Origin: Clostridia bacterium | Lineage (GTDB): Bacteria; Bacillota; Clostridia; Oscillospirales; CAG-272 | Direction of reading: 5' to 3' | Assembly (NCBI GenBank): GCA_017466685.1 | Contig: JAFTTS010000094.1 | Coordinates: 1-54,521 of the forward strand | Length of the DNA stretch: 54,521 nucleotides | Shown: in pieces, positions 27,301 through 35,559 of the stretch | How positions within the stretch are numbered: position 1 is the stretch's first letter | Layout: each line of letters starts with the position of its first letter | Position numbers and translations under genes: made by a program | Notes under the pieces: generated by a model | What the model saw: the letters and a program-made list of their open reading frames with translations, nothing else | What the model was told of the DNA's origin: nothing | The model's database searches: none

Positions 27301-28122
27301 GGTGTCACCTCCGGTTATGCAAACGGTATAATCTCCAGTGCACTCACCGGCGAAGGCGTTGACGGCGTAACGATCAAAGTCCGTTCAGGCTGGAACAACT
27401 ATTACGGTCAGGTTTTGTATACAACCGAGACAAATGAAAACGGTTACTATGAGATCTCGTACACTCCCGGCGTATACACATTGGAATACTCCAAGAGCGG
27501 ATATATCACCGGTTATAAGAATATTGTTATCGGTGTGATTGACCTTGTGGCACAGAATGCAGTAATTTCGCCTTCCCTTGCAGACGGTGCATGGCGAATC
27601 ACTCTCCTTTGGGTTGACCATCCGAGCGATCTCGACTCTCACTTGACCGGTCCGATCGCAGGCTCATCTGAGCGTTTCCATCTCTACTACCCGATGAAGG
27701 AAAGCGGCGGCGGTCATGCTAATAGCGATAAATACACATTAGACCTTGATAATACCACGATCAGGACTCGTCCCGACGTTTGCGAAACAACGACCATCCT
27801 TCAGCAGATTGAGGGCGTATACCGTTTCTCGGTTCACGATTATTCAAACGGCTCCAGCACAACAAGCACAGAGATGGCTTCCTCAAATGCAGTCGTTAAG
27901 GTTTACAAGGGCAACTCCAATATCCCTGTTGCAACCTTCCATGTCCCGACAAACGCAGTTGGAACGATCTGGAACGTATTTGAAATCAACGGAGACACTA
28001 TCACTCCCATAAACAGAATCACCTCCGGCAATTCAGGCAGCGTTGAGCTTTACGGCTTCGGCGAAGCTGTATGTGACGACGACGCAGATGTTATCCTCGA
28101 TTCAATCGTTGCAAAGCCCTAA
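24349..28122 (+). CDS. Giant SLH-anchored exoprotein with caspase-like (clan CD) domain
   Basis: A 1257-residue surface protein. In order: signal peptide (1-28); three SLH repeats (about 47-95, 105-155, 170-222); an acidic Thr/Glu/Pro repeat linker (about 229-290); two InlB B-type beta repeats (about 315-380 and 390-455); a spacer domain; a clan CD/gingipain- or CHAT-like domain with H731 in RGHGGY and C796 in GACSTG; two carboxypeptidase-regulatory-like beta domains (about 902-985 and 989-1070); and a C-terminal domain with WVDHPSDLDSHLTGP resembling DUF2135/YfaP (about 1081-1210). The ATG at 24349 follows GAGGAAGG. The His/Cys pair suggests a cell-surface cysteine protease; the substrate, and whether it processes itself, are unknown. 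Confidence 0.92.
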   Translation: MTRSGRILSLVIAMIMVIGMIPMTGVAATETAGFDNFAVQNTVESDTFTDIAEDDWFYDDVKAVYELGLMVGKGEGTFAPESSVTIAEAITIAARLNSIYTNGTDEFEASEVWYQTYVDYATENGILTFEVADYTAPAKRAEFALIMANALPEEALEAVNAVADGAIPDVAADAAYAEAVYALYRAGIMVGNDEAGTFAPDTEINRSEVAAITARMADTELRKEVTLGEEETTEAEETTVEPEETTVEPEETTVPEDTTVEPEETTTVPKDTTAEPEETTVPEEDDEERERRLRELLLAFVGIQIGNRNNNTYTITFNSNGGTDVASQTVIAGGLATEPEAPSKDDVAFEGWYTDTALTNRFDFTTPITSDIILYANWVSGFTVSFDLNYDGAPAAPANQVVAPGEKATEPLVPFRNDFTFICWATDAAGDNPFNFNTNITQSITLYAKWAKQNGTNPVSLDDVDPDVEIYSFNTDVYDILLGDTRTVTFTSEIFANIELDSTAVAVISEDGTVLGYMNDDGINGDVTEDDGIYTLKTSFTATAVGNTKYSVTVNNIVTSANRINIGYYREYTDADFNSLQDVVDAINAAIAAFVDADGYLLDDKYEDANAAAIAVLDEFVALGVVSEYTPEEYIIHVQLTDGLPFIYTFEVRGIDAGGSVMNIATYEPYKGEWDEEWLNTLSTKSADGSATLIDNEFDNYVFANNYDLAEVSIEALKNISENTVIIWRGHGGYSSVYGSFIGIGQSSAGDRSAYSDDINNGNIIPLSSGKFGISGGFIDKYVSSMNGGLVWLGACSTGKDMLDGIDNNSSLVQAFINKGATAVIGSSGSVDSSYSSNFAYSFFKNLTKTNGDGNYNNVARAYALAAAAQGATDATGTRFVIFPLNSSTALDYTLYKEETGYISGSIKDAETGAAIAGALVRIYKDGVLVASVRSNSVGYYDVEVPADEYIVKITAGSYKSAKMSVTVTANNTTYNETMMLVNVGVTSGYANGIISSALTGEGVDGVTIKVRSGWNNYYGQVLYTTETNENGYYEISYTPGVYTLEYSKSGYITGYKNIVIGVIDLVAQNAVISPSLADGAWRITLLWVDHPSDLDSHLTGPIAGSSERFHLYYPMKESGGGHANSDKYTLDLDNTTIRTRPDVCETTTILQQIEGVYRFSVHDYSNGSSTTSTEMASSNAVVKVYKGNSNIPVATFHVPTNAVGTIWNVFEINGDTITPINRITSGNSGSVELYGFGEAVCDDDADVILDSIVAKP

Positions 28123-28184
28123 AAAATAAAAAATTGAGTATCGGCTTCAATCCATATCGGAGCGAGGTCGATGCTCTTTTATTA

Positions 28185-28234
28185 CGCAAAAAACAACGGA
28201 CGTACCATTTCAGCTTCGGTACGCCCGTTTTCTT
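28185..28234. terminator. Bidirectional terminator between the SLH gene and ymdB
   Basis: Stem 28196-28206 with 28218-28228, ten of eleven paired. T-rich runs follow on both strands, with TTGTTTTTT on the minus side. Confidence 0.85.
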
Positions 28235-28244
28235 ATTCACTTTT

Positions 28245-29024
28245 TTAAAACTTCACACGCTCCACTTTGGTAACCTTTTTCGTCTCTGTGTCAAGCGTGA
28301 ACACAACGCCGTTCACCTCGGTTGCACCCTCGGCAAGCTCGAACTTGACCGGCATTTTCGTACGTAACTTTTCAATTATAATATCGGCACGTACTCCGAG
28401 CACACCGTCGGGCGGTCCGGACATTCCGAGGTCGGTGACGTAACCGCTGCCCTTTGGAAGTATCGTTTCGTCCGCCGTCGGGACGTGTGTGTGTGTTCCG
28501 AAGATGACGTTGACACGCCCGTCAAGGTAACGTCCCAGCGCGATCTTTTCGCTTGTTGCTTCTGCGTGGAAATCAAGCACCGCAAAGTCAAAGCGTCCTG
28601 CTTCGCGGTCGAGTATACGGTCTGCAGTTCCGAACGGACAGTTCAGTGCGTCAAGATATATCGTTCCGAGCATATTGATGACAAGCACGCGATAACCGTC
28701 GATATTCGCGAATGTGTAACCGTTTCCTGCCGTACCGTAAGGGTAGTTTGCAGGACGCACGACCGAACGGTTCATTTCAAGGTAACGTCTGATCTCGCGA
28801 CGCTTGAAAATATGGTTTCCACCCGTCAGAACGTCACATCCCGACGAAAGCAGTGCGTCCGCGCTTTCAATATCGAGACCGTTACCCGGAGCCGAGTTTT
28901 CCGCGTTGCAGACGACCATGTTGATCCCCTGCTCCTTACGGAAGCTCCACAGCTTTTCGCCTATATATTTCACTGCCTCGGGGCCCACAACGTCACCGAT
29001 GGCTAAAATTTTGAATGTATTCAT
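28245..29024 (-). CDS. ymdB: YmdB-family metallophosphoesterase (TIGR00282)
   Basis: A dinuclear-metal phosphodiesterase; the Bacillus homologue acts on 2',3'-cAMP and influences biofilm and sporulation decisions. The 259 residues show the expected metal-site blocks: GDVVGPEA at the start, NAENSAPGNG near residue 40, GGNHIFKRREI near residue 68, DFHAEATSEK near residue 150, and GTHTHVPTAD near residue 175. An AGGAG site precedes the ATG. It follows rarA by 22 nt on the same strand, so they are probably co-transcribed. The usual neighbour rny is not here. Confidence 0.95.
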   Translation of the reverse strand: MNTFKILAIGDVVGPEAVKYIGEKLWSFRKEQGINMVVCNAENSAPGNGLDIESADALLSSGCDVLTGGNHIFKRREIRRYLEMNRSVVRPANYPYGTAGNGYTFANIDGYRVLVINMLGTIYLDALNCPFGTADRILDREAGRFDFAVLDFHAEATSEKIALGRYLDGRVNVIFGTHTHVPTADETILPKGSGYVTDLGMSGPPDGVLGVRADIIIEKLRTKMPVKFELAEGATEVNGVVFTLDTETKKVTKVERVKF

Positions 29025-29046
29025 GCCTGTTTCTCCTGTGTGTATG

Positions 29047-30279
29047 CTATTTTTTCTTTATGTTATCCCAGTACGCTTTAGCTGCCTGCTCGGTTTTGTT
29101 GTCGCCGTACTCATAGTAGTGTGCATTTTTCAGCTCGTCGGGAAGATACTGCTGTGCCGTCCAGTGGTTAGCGTATTCATGCGGATACTTGTAACCGACG
29201 AAGTTCGGACTTCTCAGATGTGTCGGCACGTTCTGTCCGCGTCCCTGTGCGATATCCTCGTTTGCTTTGGCAAGTGCCGTGTATGCGCTGTTTGATTTAG
29301 GTGCAGTTGCAAGCATCACAGCCGCATTGGCAAGCGGTATACGTCCCTCGGGCAGTCCCAGCTCACGTGCACTTTCAACGCACGCACGTGTAATAACCGC
29401 CGCCATCGGATAAGCAAGACCGATATCCTCACTCGCGATAACCTGCAGACGTCTGCACGCCGAAACGAGATCACCGCCCTCAAGTAATTTCGCGAGGTAG
29501 AACACCGCCGCATCGGGATCGGAGCCGCGTATTGATTTTTGCAGGCAAGAAAGCAGATCGTAATGCACGTCCCCTGCGCGGTCAAAGCTGCCGAGCACCT
29601 TGGGAGTGAAGCTGCGTATCAGCTCGGTTGTAATGTTACAGTCCCCTGCCGCCGCAAGGTAAAATGCGTTTTCGAGCAGACCGATACTGCGTCGCACGTC
29701 CCCTGCTCCTGCGCCCGAAAGTGCATCAAAGGCGTCATCGGGACAGGTGACATTTGTGTTTTCGTCTTTATTGAGGACGGCAAGTGTACGCTCAAGTGCA
29801 CGTTTTATTTCTCCATGTGAAACGGGACGGAACTCGAACACTGCCGAGCGTGAAATGATTGCATTATAGACGTAAAAATACGGATTCTCCGTCGTTGAAG
29901 CGATCAGTGTGATACGTCCGTCCTCGATATATTCAAGCAGTGACTGCTGTTGTTTTTTATTGAAATACTGTATCTCGTCAAGATAGAGAAGTATGCCGTC
30001 GCCGCCGAGGAGTGTTCCCGTTTCCTCGATGACCTCTTTGACGTCGGCAAGGCTTGCGGTTGTAGCGTTAAGTTTTCGCAGTGTCATACCGGAACGCTCG
30101 GCGATTATATTAGCCGCCGTTGTTTTTCCCGTTCCGGGTGGGCCGAAAAATATCATATTGGTGATATGTCCCGAATCGACCATACGACGCAGGACGCCGT
30201 TTTTTCCGACAAGATGCTCCTGTCCGACCATTTCGTCGAAGCCGTGCGGACGTACCTTATCGGCAAGCGGTTGTATCAT
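29047..30279 (-). CDS. rarA: Replication-associated recombination ATPase RarA/MgsA
   Basis: An AAA+ ATPase related to clamp loaders that acts at stalled replication forks. The 410 residues (start ATG 30279 behind AAGGAG, not the upstream ATG that adds 22 residues) show Walker A GPPGTGKTT near residue 47, Walker B YLDEIQYF, the sensor block STTENPYF, and the C-terminal family region with LRSPNFVGYKYPHEYANHW. It is the first gene of a likely rarA-ymdB unit, with B-type repeats directly upstream. Confidence 0.95.
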   Translation of the reverse strand: MIQPLADKVRPHGFDEMVGQEHLVGKNGVLRRMVDSGHITNMIFFGPPGTGKTTAANIIAERSGMTLRKLNATTASLADVKEVIEETGTLLGGDGILLYLDEIQYFNKKQQQSLLEYIEDGRITLIASTTENPYFYVYNAIISRSAVFEFRPVSHGEIKRALERTLAVLNKDENTNVTCPDDAFDALSGAGAGDVRRSIGLLENAFYLAAAGDCNITTELIRSFTPKVLGSFDRAGDVHYDLLSCLQKSIRGSDPDAAVFYLAKLLEGGDLVSACRRLQVIASEDIGLAYPMAAVITRACVESARELGLPEGRIPLANAAVMLATAPKSNSAYTALAKANEDIAQGRGQNVPTHLRSPNFVGYKYPHEYANHWTAQQYLPDELKNAHYYEYGDNKTEQAAKAYWDNIKKK

Positions 30280-30324
30280 TGTTTTTTGCTCCTTTCTTTT
30301 ATGGAGTGTGTGAAGAGGCGAATC

Positions 30325-30620
30325 TAACCAAAGCCTCGCACGCATAACTAACTTAGGCTCTTACTCCGGGAGAGCTGTCAACGTAAGCCGACTGAGAGGG
30401 TAATTCGAAGTATTGCGCTTCGGACGTCGCGTAATTCGAGAGGGACGACAACCAACGCTGCGCGATGTTTTTCTTCCCTCTCGAGCTCTCCCTCTTTCCT
30501 TTGCCTGCGCCCGGGTTGCGCTCAGTTCGCTTCGCTCACAATTCGCTTTGACACCTGTACCTCTCGAGCCGCCACCTTACGAGGGCGGCTTTGCTTCGTT
30601 GTTTGCTTTCCTCAAAATAT
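30325..30620 (+). repeat. Intergenic repeats B2-B1, copy V (no gene)
   Basis: Most of the 498-bp gap between rarA and recG. The B1 long hairpin pairs TCGAGAGGGA (30436-30445) with TCCCTCTCGA (30475-30484), a clear double-compensated variant of the other copies. The second hairpin is GCCGCC/GGGCGGC near 30569-30590. No gene is seen. Confidence 0.75.
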
Positions 30621-30625
30621 GAATC

Positions 30626-30699
30626 TGTAGGGGCGATTCATGAATCGACCGTTTTATCTATAAACCGATCGAATCGGGCGCATCGTGATACACCCCTAC
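30626..30699 (+). repeat. REPIN-like element, solitary copy
   Basis: It begins TGTAGGGGCG with the perfect palindrome CGATTCATGAATCG, and ends in a diverged right half CACCCCTAC. It lies directly after B1 copy V and about 80 nt from the recG stop. Confidence 0.85.
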
Positions 30700-30777
30700 G
30701 AGTTTGCATAATTCCAACGGAGAGGGAACACAATATCTAATTGAACTTTTTCAAAAAAGCCGCGTACCCCTTTTACG

Positions 30778-32820
30778 CTATATCCCTTTCGCCTCATATA
30801 CAGCAGCCTCGAATAAGTCCATGTCCTCACAGAGATTAGCGAGGCGGAAACGAAGCTCACCGTGCTGACGTATTTCATCATCAATGGAAGCGAAAAAGTC
30901 ACCGGGACCACGTTCACCGAGGTCATATTCGGCAATTCTGAAACCGTCGAAGGTGGACTTCATCACTTCAAGACGTGATTTTGCAGAGTCGCCCTTTGAA
31001 TCGGAAACGAGTATGCAATAGGATTTTGCACTGCCGCGTCCGACTCTGCCGCGAAGCTGGTGAAGCTGTGACAGACCGAAGCGTTCCGCGTTTTCGACAA
31101 TCATAAGTGTAGCATTCGGGACATTCACGCCAACCTCTATAACCGTTGTTGAAACGAGCACGTCAAGCTCTCCCGACGCAAAACGTCCCATTATATCGTC
31201 CTTTTCACAAGGCTTCATTTTGCCGTGTACACAGCCGATGTTAAGCTCGGGAAGTGACTCGGCAAGCGTTTGTGACCAGGTAACCGCCGCCTTTATCTGC
31301 GAATCGGGACGGATGATCTCTTCGATATTGTAACCGAAATCGAACAGACGGATATCCTCTTGTGTAAGTGCGCCGTCTTCTTTTTCCTCAACGGACGGGC
31401 AGACAACATACGTCTGATGTCCCTCCGCCTTTTGTTTTCTTATAAAATTATTAAGTCTTTCACGGTAACTCTCGCCGACGACGAAGGTTTCCACCTTTTG
31501 TCTGCCTGGTGGCAGCTCGTCAAGCTTCGACATATCGAGATCGCCGTAAAGAAAGAGTGCGAGTGTACGCGGAATCGGCGTTGCGCTCATCGTTAACTGA
31601 TGACATGAATCACCGCCGCCTTTGTTGAGCAAAGCTTCACGTTGACCGACGCCGAAACGATGCTGTTCATCACATATGACAAGTCCTAATTTTGCGAAAT
31701 TCACCTCGTCACCGATAAGTGCGTGCGTACCGATGAGAAGTCCGAGCGTGCCGTCCGAAAGTGACGTTAAAACTTCACGGCGTGCCTTTCCCTTGACCGA
31801 TCCCGTCAGAAGCGCGGTTTTGATGCCGAGTGTGGCGAGAAGCGGCGAAAGCTCGTTATAGTGCTGAACGGCAAGTATCTCGGTCGGCGCCATGATCGCG
31901 CACTGGTGACCGTTTTTAACAGCGATATATGCCGCTGCTGCCGCGACTATTGTTTTACCGCTTCCGACATCGCCCGAAACGAGTCTGCGCATCGGTTTGC
32001 CCGAAGCAAGGTCAGCGGAAATTTCCGTGATGGAACGTGTCTGTGCGCCCGTCAGCGTATACGGAAGTCTCGCTGTGAGCGCAGAAATGTCACGATCCGC
32101 AAGCTTTGGTGCGGTTGCCTCTCTCGGCTTTGACTGTCCCGTACCGAGTGCGAAACGGTACAGCTCCTCGAAAATGAGACGGCGTTTTGCGCTCTCAAGT
32201 GCCTTGAAATCGGGTGGCATATGGATGGCGCGAAGTGCACGTGTTATATTGCATAGACCGTATTTTTCGCGTATCTCGTCAGAGAGTATTTCGGGGATGT
32301 TCTCGCCGAGCTGTGACATTGCTTCCGAAACGAGCTTAGCAAGGAATTTATGTGTAACGCCCGTTGTGAGCGGATATACTGCAACAAGCGGTGCAAGCGG
32401 TCTGCCCTCGATTATCGGCTCGGCGGTTGGCGATGAGAGGATGTTCTTTCTTCCCTCTCTCGTCAGCTTGCCGTAAAAACGGTACTCGCCACCCTTGACT
32501 ATCGAATCCTTGATATACGGCTGGTTGAAAAATGCTATTTCACAGCTTCCCGATTCGTCGAACGCACGCAGTTTGCTTATTCTCATACCGCGTCTTAAAG
32601 TGGCGTTATGGACGTCGGTTGCCGCCGTTAAAATAAACGATGCGGTCTCGCCGTTTTCTGCGACGGCAAGCGGCTTCACGTTCCCGCGAAACTCATACGC
32701 ACGCGGAAAATGATACAAAAGATCGCCCACCGTTCTGATACCGAGCCGCAGGAGTGCTTTTGCCCTTGTATCGCCAACGCCGCGCATATATTGTATGCTT
32801 GTTGTGAATGTTAACTGCAT
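30778..32820 (-). CDS. recG: ATP-dependent DNA helicase RecG
   Basis: A branch-migrating helicase that regresses stalled forks and processes recombination intermediates. The 680 residues have the N-terminal wedge/OB domain (about 1-230) and helicase motifs I (SGDVGSGKT), II (DEQH), III (TMSATPIPRT) and VI (HQLRGRVGRG), ending in the standard C-terminal FRIAEYDLGERGPGDF region. Start is the ATG at 32820 with AAGGA upstream. It is flanked by repeats on both sides, so it is probably its own unit. Confidence 0.97.
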   Translation of the reverse strand: MQLTFTTSIQYMRGVGDTRAKALLRLGIRTVGDLLYHFPRAYEFRGNVKPLAVAENGETASFILTAATDVHNATLRRGMRISKLRAFDESGSCEIAFFNQPYIKDSIVKGGEYRFYGKLTREGRKNILSSPTAEPIIEGRPLAPLVAVYPLTTGVTHKFLAKLVSEAMSQLGENIPEILSDEIREKYGLCNITRALRAIHMPPDFKALESAKRRLIFEELYRFALGTGQSKPREATAPKLADRDISALTARLPYTLTGAQTRSITEISADLASGKPMRRLVSGDVGSGKTIVAAAAAYIAVKNGHQCAIMAPTEILAVQHYNELSPLLATLGIKTALLTGSVKGKARREVLTSLSDGTLGLLIGTHALIGDEVNFAKLGLVICDEQHRFGVGQREALLNKGGGDSCHQLTMSATPIPRTLALFLYGDLDMSKLDELPPGRQKVETFVVGESYRERLNNFIRKQKAEGHQTYVVCPSVEEKEDGALTQEDIRLFDFGYNIEEIIRPDSQIKAAVTWSQTLAESLPELNIGCVHGKMKPCEKDDIMGRFASGELDVLVSTTVIEVGVNVPNATLMIVENAERFGLSQLHQLRGRVGRGSAKSYCILVSDSKGDSAKSRLEVMKSTFDGFRIAEYDLGERGPGDFFASIDDEIRQHGELRFRLANLCEDMDLFEAAVYEAKGI

Positions 32821-32849
32821 CGTTGTTGTTTCCTTTTTTGTGTTGTGTG

Positions 32850-33020
32850 TAGAGGCCGTGGGACAACTCACAGTCCTCGGAAGCCCTCTCCGTCACGTCG
32901 TTCCTCCGTGCCACCTCTCCCGGAGTGAGAGGCTAAAGTTAGTTTGCGTCGTAGTCTTACTTTGGCTCGCCCTTTGGGAGATAGCTGTAAAAGATTGCGT
33001 TGCAACTTTGACTGAGAGGG
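32850..33020. repeat. Intergenic B2 repeats in inverted pair
   Basis: The gap between yitT and recG holds one B2 unit in minus orientation (about 32855-32935) and one in plus orientation (about 32955-33020). Together they form a potential large inverted repeat. No gene is seen. Confidence 0.65.
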
Positions 33021-33025
33021 ACAAC

Positions 33026-33895
33026 TCACAGTCCTCGGAAGCCCTTACCGATAACCTCGCTGGAGTTTGTTATAACCATAAACGTCGTCGGATGCTCACG
33101 CTTAAGATACTTCTGCAGCTGTGCCGCCTGATGACGTCTCATTGCCGTGGTTATCATATATTTGCGTGCATGAGTGAAGCCGCCGACTCCCTCGATCACC
33201 GTACAGCTGCGCTTCAGATCCTTCGTGATAAATTCCGTTATATCATCGGGCGTGTCCGTTATGATCTGGAAGCACTTACACATATGGAAGCTCTCGATTA
33301 CCGAGTCGATAAGTGCCGTTTTTGCAATAAGTCCGAGCACTGAGAAAAGTCCCGTCCTGACGCCGAAAAGAAACGTGAGTGCCGTTATTCCGACATCGCT
33401 TATAAGCAGTGCCGTTCCGATGTTCATGCGTGTGTATTTGCGAAGTATCATCGCGATAATATCCGTTCCGCCCGTTGAACCGTCACAATTAAAAAGTATA
33501 GCCGAGCCGACTGCCGGAAGTCCTATCGCAAAAACAAGCTCTAAAAGCGGCTGATCGGTCAGCGGTGAGCTCATCGGTATAAGCCACTCAAAAAGCATCA
33601 GTGCGCCCGAAAGCGTCAGTGAACCGAGCACCGTTTTGACTGTGCATCCCTTGCCGAGAAAGATTATTCCTATAACGAGCATTGCCATATTGATGACAGT
33701 TGTGATGACACTCGCCGAGGAAAGGTTGAAATAATTACCCAGGACGACCGAGATACCGCTCACGCCGCCCGTTGAAAAGCTGTTCGGGAATTTGAAAAAG
33801 TATACACCAAGTGCTACAAAAACCGCGCCGATGATACAGAGCGTATATTCCTTTATTACCTTTTTTACTGTTCCTTTTTCCATTTCTTTTTTCAT
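33026..33895 (-). CDS. YitT-family membrane protein (DUF161/DUF2179)
   Basis: A 289-residue protein with about five membrane helices (residues 15-210), including the family pattern FFKFPNSFSTGGVSGISVVL near residue 35 and FNCDGSTGGTDIIAM near residue 140. A C-terminal cytoplasmic DUF2179 domain (about 215-285), with TVIEGVGGFTHARKYMI, closes the protein. YitT proteins are widespread in Firmicutes with no settled function; transport is often assumed. It starts 5 nt after the proB stop and appears to be third in a lipoprotein-proB-yitT operon. Confidence 0.92.
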   Translation of the reverse strand: MKKEMEKGTVKKVIKEYTLCIIGAVFVALGVYFFKFPNSFSTGGVSGISVVLGNYFNLSSASVITTVINMAMLVIGIIFLGKGCTVKTVLGSLTLSGALMLFEWLIPMSSPLTDQPLLELVFAIGLPAVGSAILFNCDGSTGGTDIIAMILRKYTRMNIGTALLISDVGITALTFLFGVRTGLFSVLGLIAKTALIDSVIESFHMCKCFQIITDTPDDITEFITKDLKRSCTVIEGVGGFTHARKYMITTAMRRHQAAQLQKYLKREHPTTFMVITNSSEVIGKGFRGL

Positions 33896-33900
33896 TTTCT

Positions 33901-34698
33901 TTATTTCTCCTTTTTCATCGGAGCAAAATATGTACCGATATGCTCGCCGTCACTGATACGGTAAAGCACCTCGGGGTTTTTGCCGTTTACAATAAGCATC
34001 GGTATGCCTGCCTCGGTAACGATCTGTGCCGCCTTGATCTTGGTTATCATACCGCCCGTACCGCGGTCACTTCCCGCTCCGCCTGCATATGAGATAACAG
34101 TGTCGTTTATCTCGTCAACGCGGTCAATAAGCTTCGCATCGGGATTTTTTCTCGGATCACAGTCGTAAAGACCGTCGATATCCGAAAGGTTTATAAGAAT
34201 ATCCGCGCCGCAGACAAGTGCAACATATGCAGAAAGTGTATCGTTACCGCCGAATTTCAGCTCCTCGGTCGATATCGGGTCATTTTCGTTGACGATCGGC
34301 ACGCATCCGAGCTTTAATAACTCACGGAAGGTATTTTCCGCATGGGTACGACGGATCTCGTTATCGATTATATCCTTGGTCATGAGCATCTGACCGACTG
34401 TGTGTCCGTAGGTTGCGAAGAACTTTTCGTAAACCTGCATCAGCTCTGCCTGACCGATTGCGGCAAGTGCCTGTTTTTCCTCGGTCGTTTCGGGACGTCT
34501 GCCGAGACCGAGTCTTGCGATTCCTGCCGCGACTGCACCCGAGCTTACGAGTATCACCTCGTGTCCGTAATTCTTGAAATCGGAAAGGATACGTACAAGC
34601 AGCTCCATACGGCGAAGGTCGAGTTTGCCGCTTGCGTGTGTCAGCGTGTTCGAGCCGATCTTGACAACGATTCGTGCCTTATTTTCGAGTATACTCAT
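33901..34698 (-). CDS. proB: Glutamate 5-kinase
   Basis: First step of proline synthesis: ATP-dependent phosphorylation of glutamate. The 265 residues form the amino-acid-kinase domain only, without the C-terminal PUA domain of the Escherichia coli enzyme, as in many Firmicutes. KIGSNTLTH at the start, LVSSGAVAAG near residue 50, NENDPIS near residue 137 and the GTGGMITKI block near residue 210 are intact. It lies between a lipoprotein and yitT, far from proA at 2150-3397. Confidence 0.96.
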   Translation of the reverse strand: MSILENKARIVVKIGSNTLTHASGKLDLRRMELLVRILSDFKNYGHEVILVSSGAVAAGIARLGLGRRPETTEEKQALAAIGQAELMQVYEKFFATYGHTVGQMLMTKDIIDNEIRRTHAENTFRELLKLGCVPIVNENDPISTEELKFGGNDTLSAYVALVCGADILINLSDIDGLYDCDPRKNPDAKLIDRVDEINDTVISYAGGAGSDRGTGGMITKIKAAQIVTEAGIPMLIVNGKNPEVLYRISDGEHIGTYFAPMKKEK

Positions 34699-34714
34699 TT
34701 TTCTTTTTTACCTC

Positions 34715-35344
34715 TCACTTTCTACTAAAGCACGCGAGAAATTCTTCAAGCTCCTCGGTGTTGCCGTGAGTGATGCAGATGTTTGCGATACGGTCCTCGA
34801 TTTTGTCTATATACATAGTCTGTCCGAAGGTCATGCCGTTTGTTTCAAAGGCATACGCAAAAACGGTGTATTCTCTGCCCGCAAGCTTCTTTGTTGTAAT
34901 CTCGGAAAAATTCGCAGTGCCCAAGTCATTTTCGGCAACAAGCAGATCGTCAAGTTGTGTTCTGACGGTTTCAATATACGATTCAATAGTCATCGTTTCA
35001 TCCGCATACTGTGCCATTATAAGCACACTGCAGTTGGTTTCAACGTCTGTCGCAACCATCTCGTAAACGGTCGGAACCTTGCTGTAATCGAGCTTTTTTT
35101 CGCCTGTTGCTTCGTCGGTCGTGTACATACTGTCGTCAGTCTGCATGAACGCTTCAAGCTCGTCCTCACTCATCATTTCCATGGTATCGGTCGGCGTGAA
35201 CGAAAGCCCCAGCCAGTCGCTTGTGTAAACGTTATCAACAATGGTCCCGGGCGAAAACGGCGTATCGACGGGCTCTTTTGCGCACGAAGCAAGGCAGAGC
35301 GAAACGAGCATAACAATTGCAAGAAAGAGTGAAAGTTTTTTCAT
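34715..35344 (-). CDS. Exported lipoprotein, function unknown
   Basis: A 209-residue lipoprotein with a lipobox LASC ending at about Cys21. The mature domain is acidic and compact, with a pattern (SDWLGLSFTPTD, then a two-residue-repeat-free alpha/beta body) recalling small PsbP/DcrB-like lipoproteins; this resemblance is weak. It is the first gene of a likely operon with proB (16 nt on) and yitT. A good promoter lies about 120 nt upstream. The 425-952 lipoprotein beside proA has a similar overall design. Confidence 0.85.
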   Translation of the reverse strand: MKKLSLFLAIVMLVSLCLASCAKEPVDTPFSPGTIVDNVYTSDWLGLSFTPTDTMEMMSEDELEAFMQTDDSMYTTDEATGEKKLDYSKVPTVYEMVATDVETNCSVLIMAQYADETMTIESYIETVRTQLDDLLVAENDLGTANFSEITTKKLAGREYTVFAYAFETNGMTFGQTMYIDKIEDRIANICITHGNTEELEEFLACFSRK

Positions 35345-35414
35345 GTTAAATCTCCTCGAATTTAAAAATCTCTTTGAAACGGTAACTTTTTTCTGAAAAT
35401 TTCGTCAAAGGTCT

Positions 35415-35442
35415 TTGCAAAAGGACAAATATATATTATAAT
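35415..35442 (+). promoter_or_regulatory. Possible promoter of U32 peptidase-dut
   Basis: TTGCAA (35415-35420), 16-nt spacer, TATAAT (35437-35442). Sequence here is so AT-rich that alternative -10 boxes exist. Confidence 0.5.
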
Positions 35443-35472
35443 ATATAATATACACATTTTACCGTTATTAAT

Positions 35473-35501
35473 ATTATACCTTGTATCAGGCTAAATTGCA
35501 A
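35473..35501 (-). promoter_or_regulatory. Promoter of lipoprotein-proB-yitT
   Basis: Minus strand TTGCAA (35496-35501), 17-nt spacer, TATAAT (35473-35478). It overlaps the divergent leader of the U32 gene. Confidence 0.7.
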
Positions 35502-35559
35502 GAGTCAAGCGTAAATTTATCCCATTATTTATAACTTTCTTAAAAAGGAGCGTGACATA

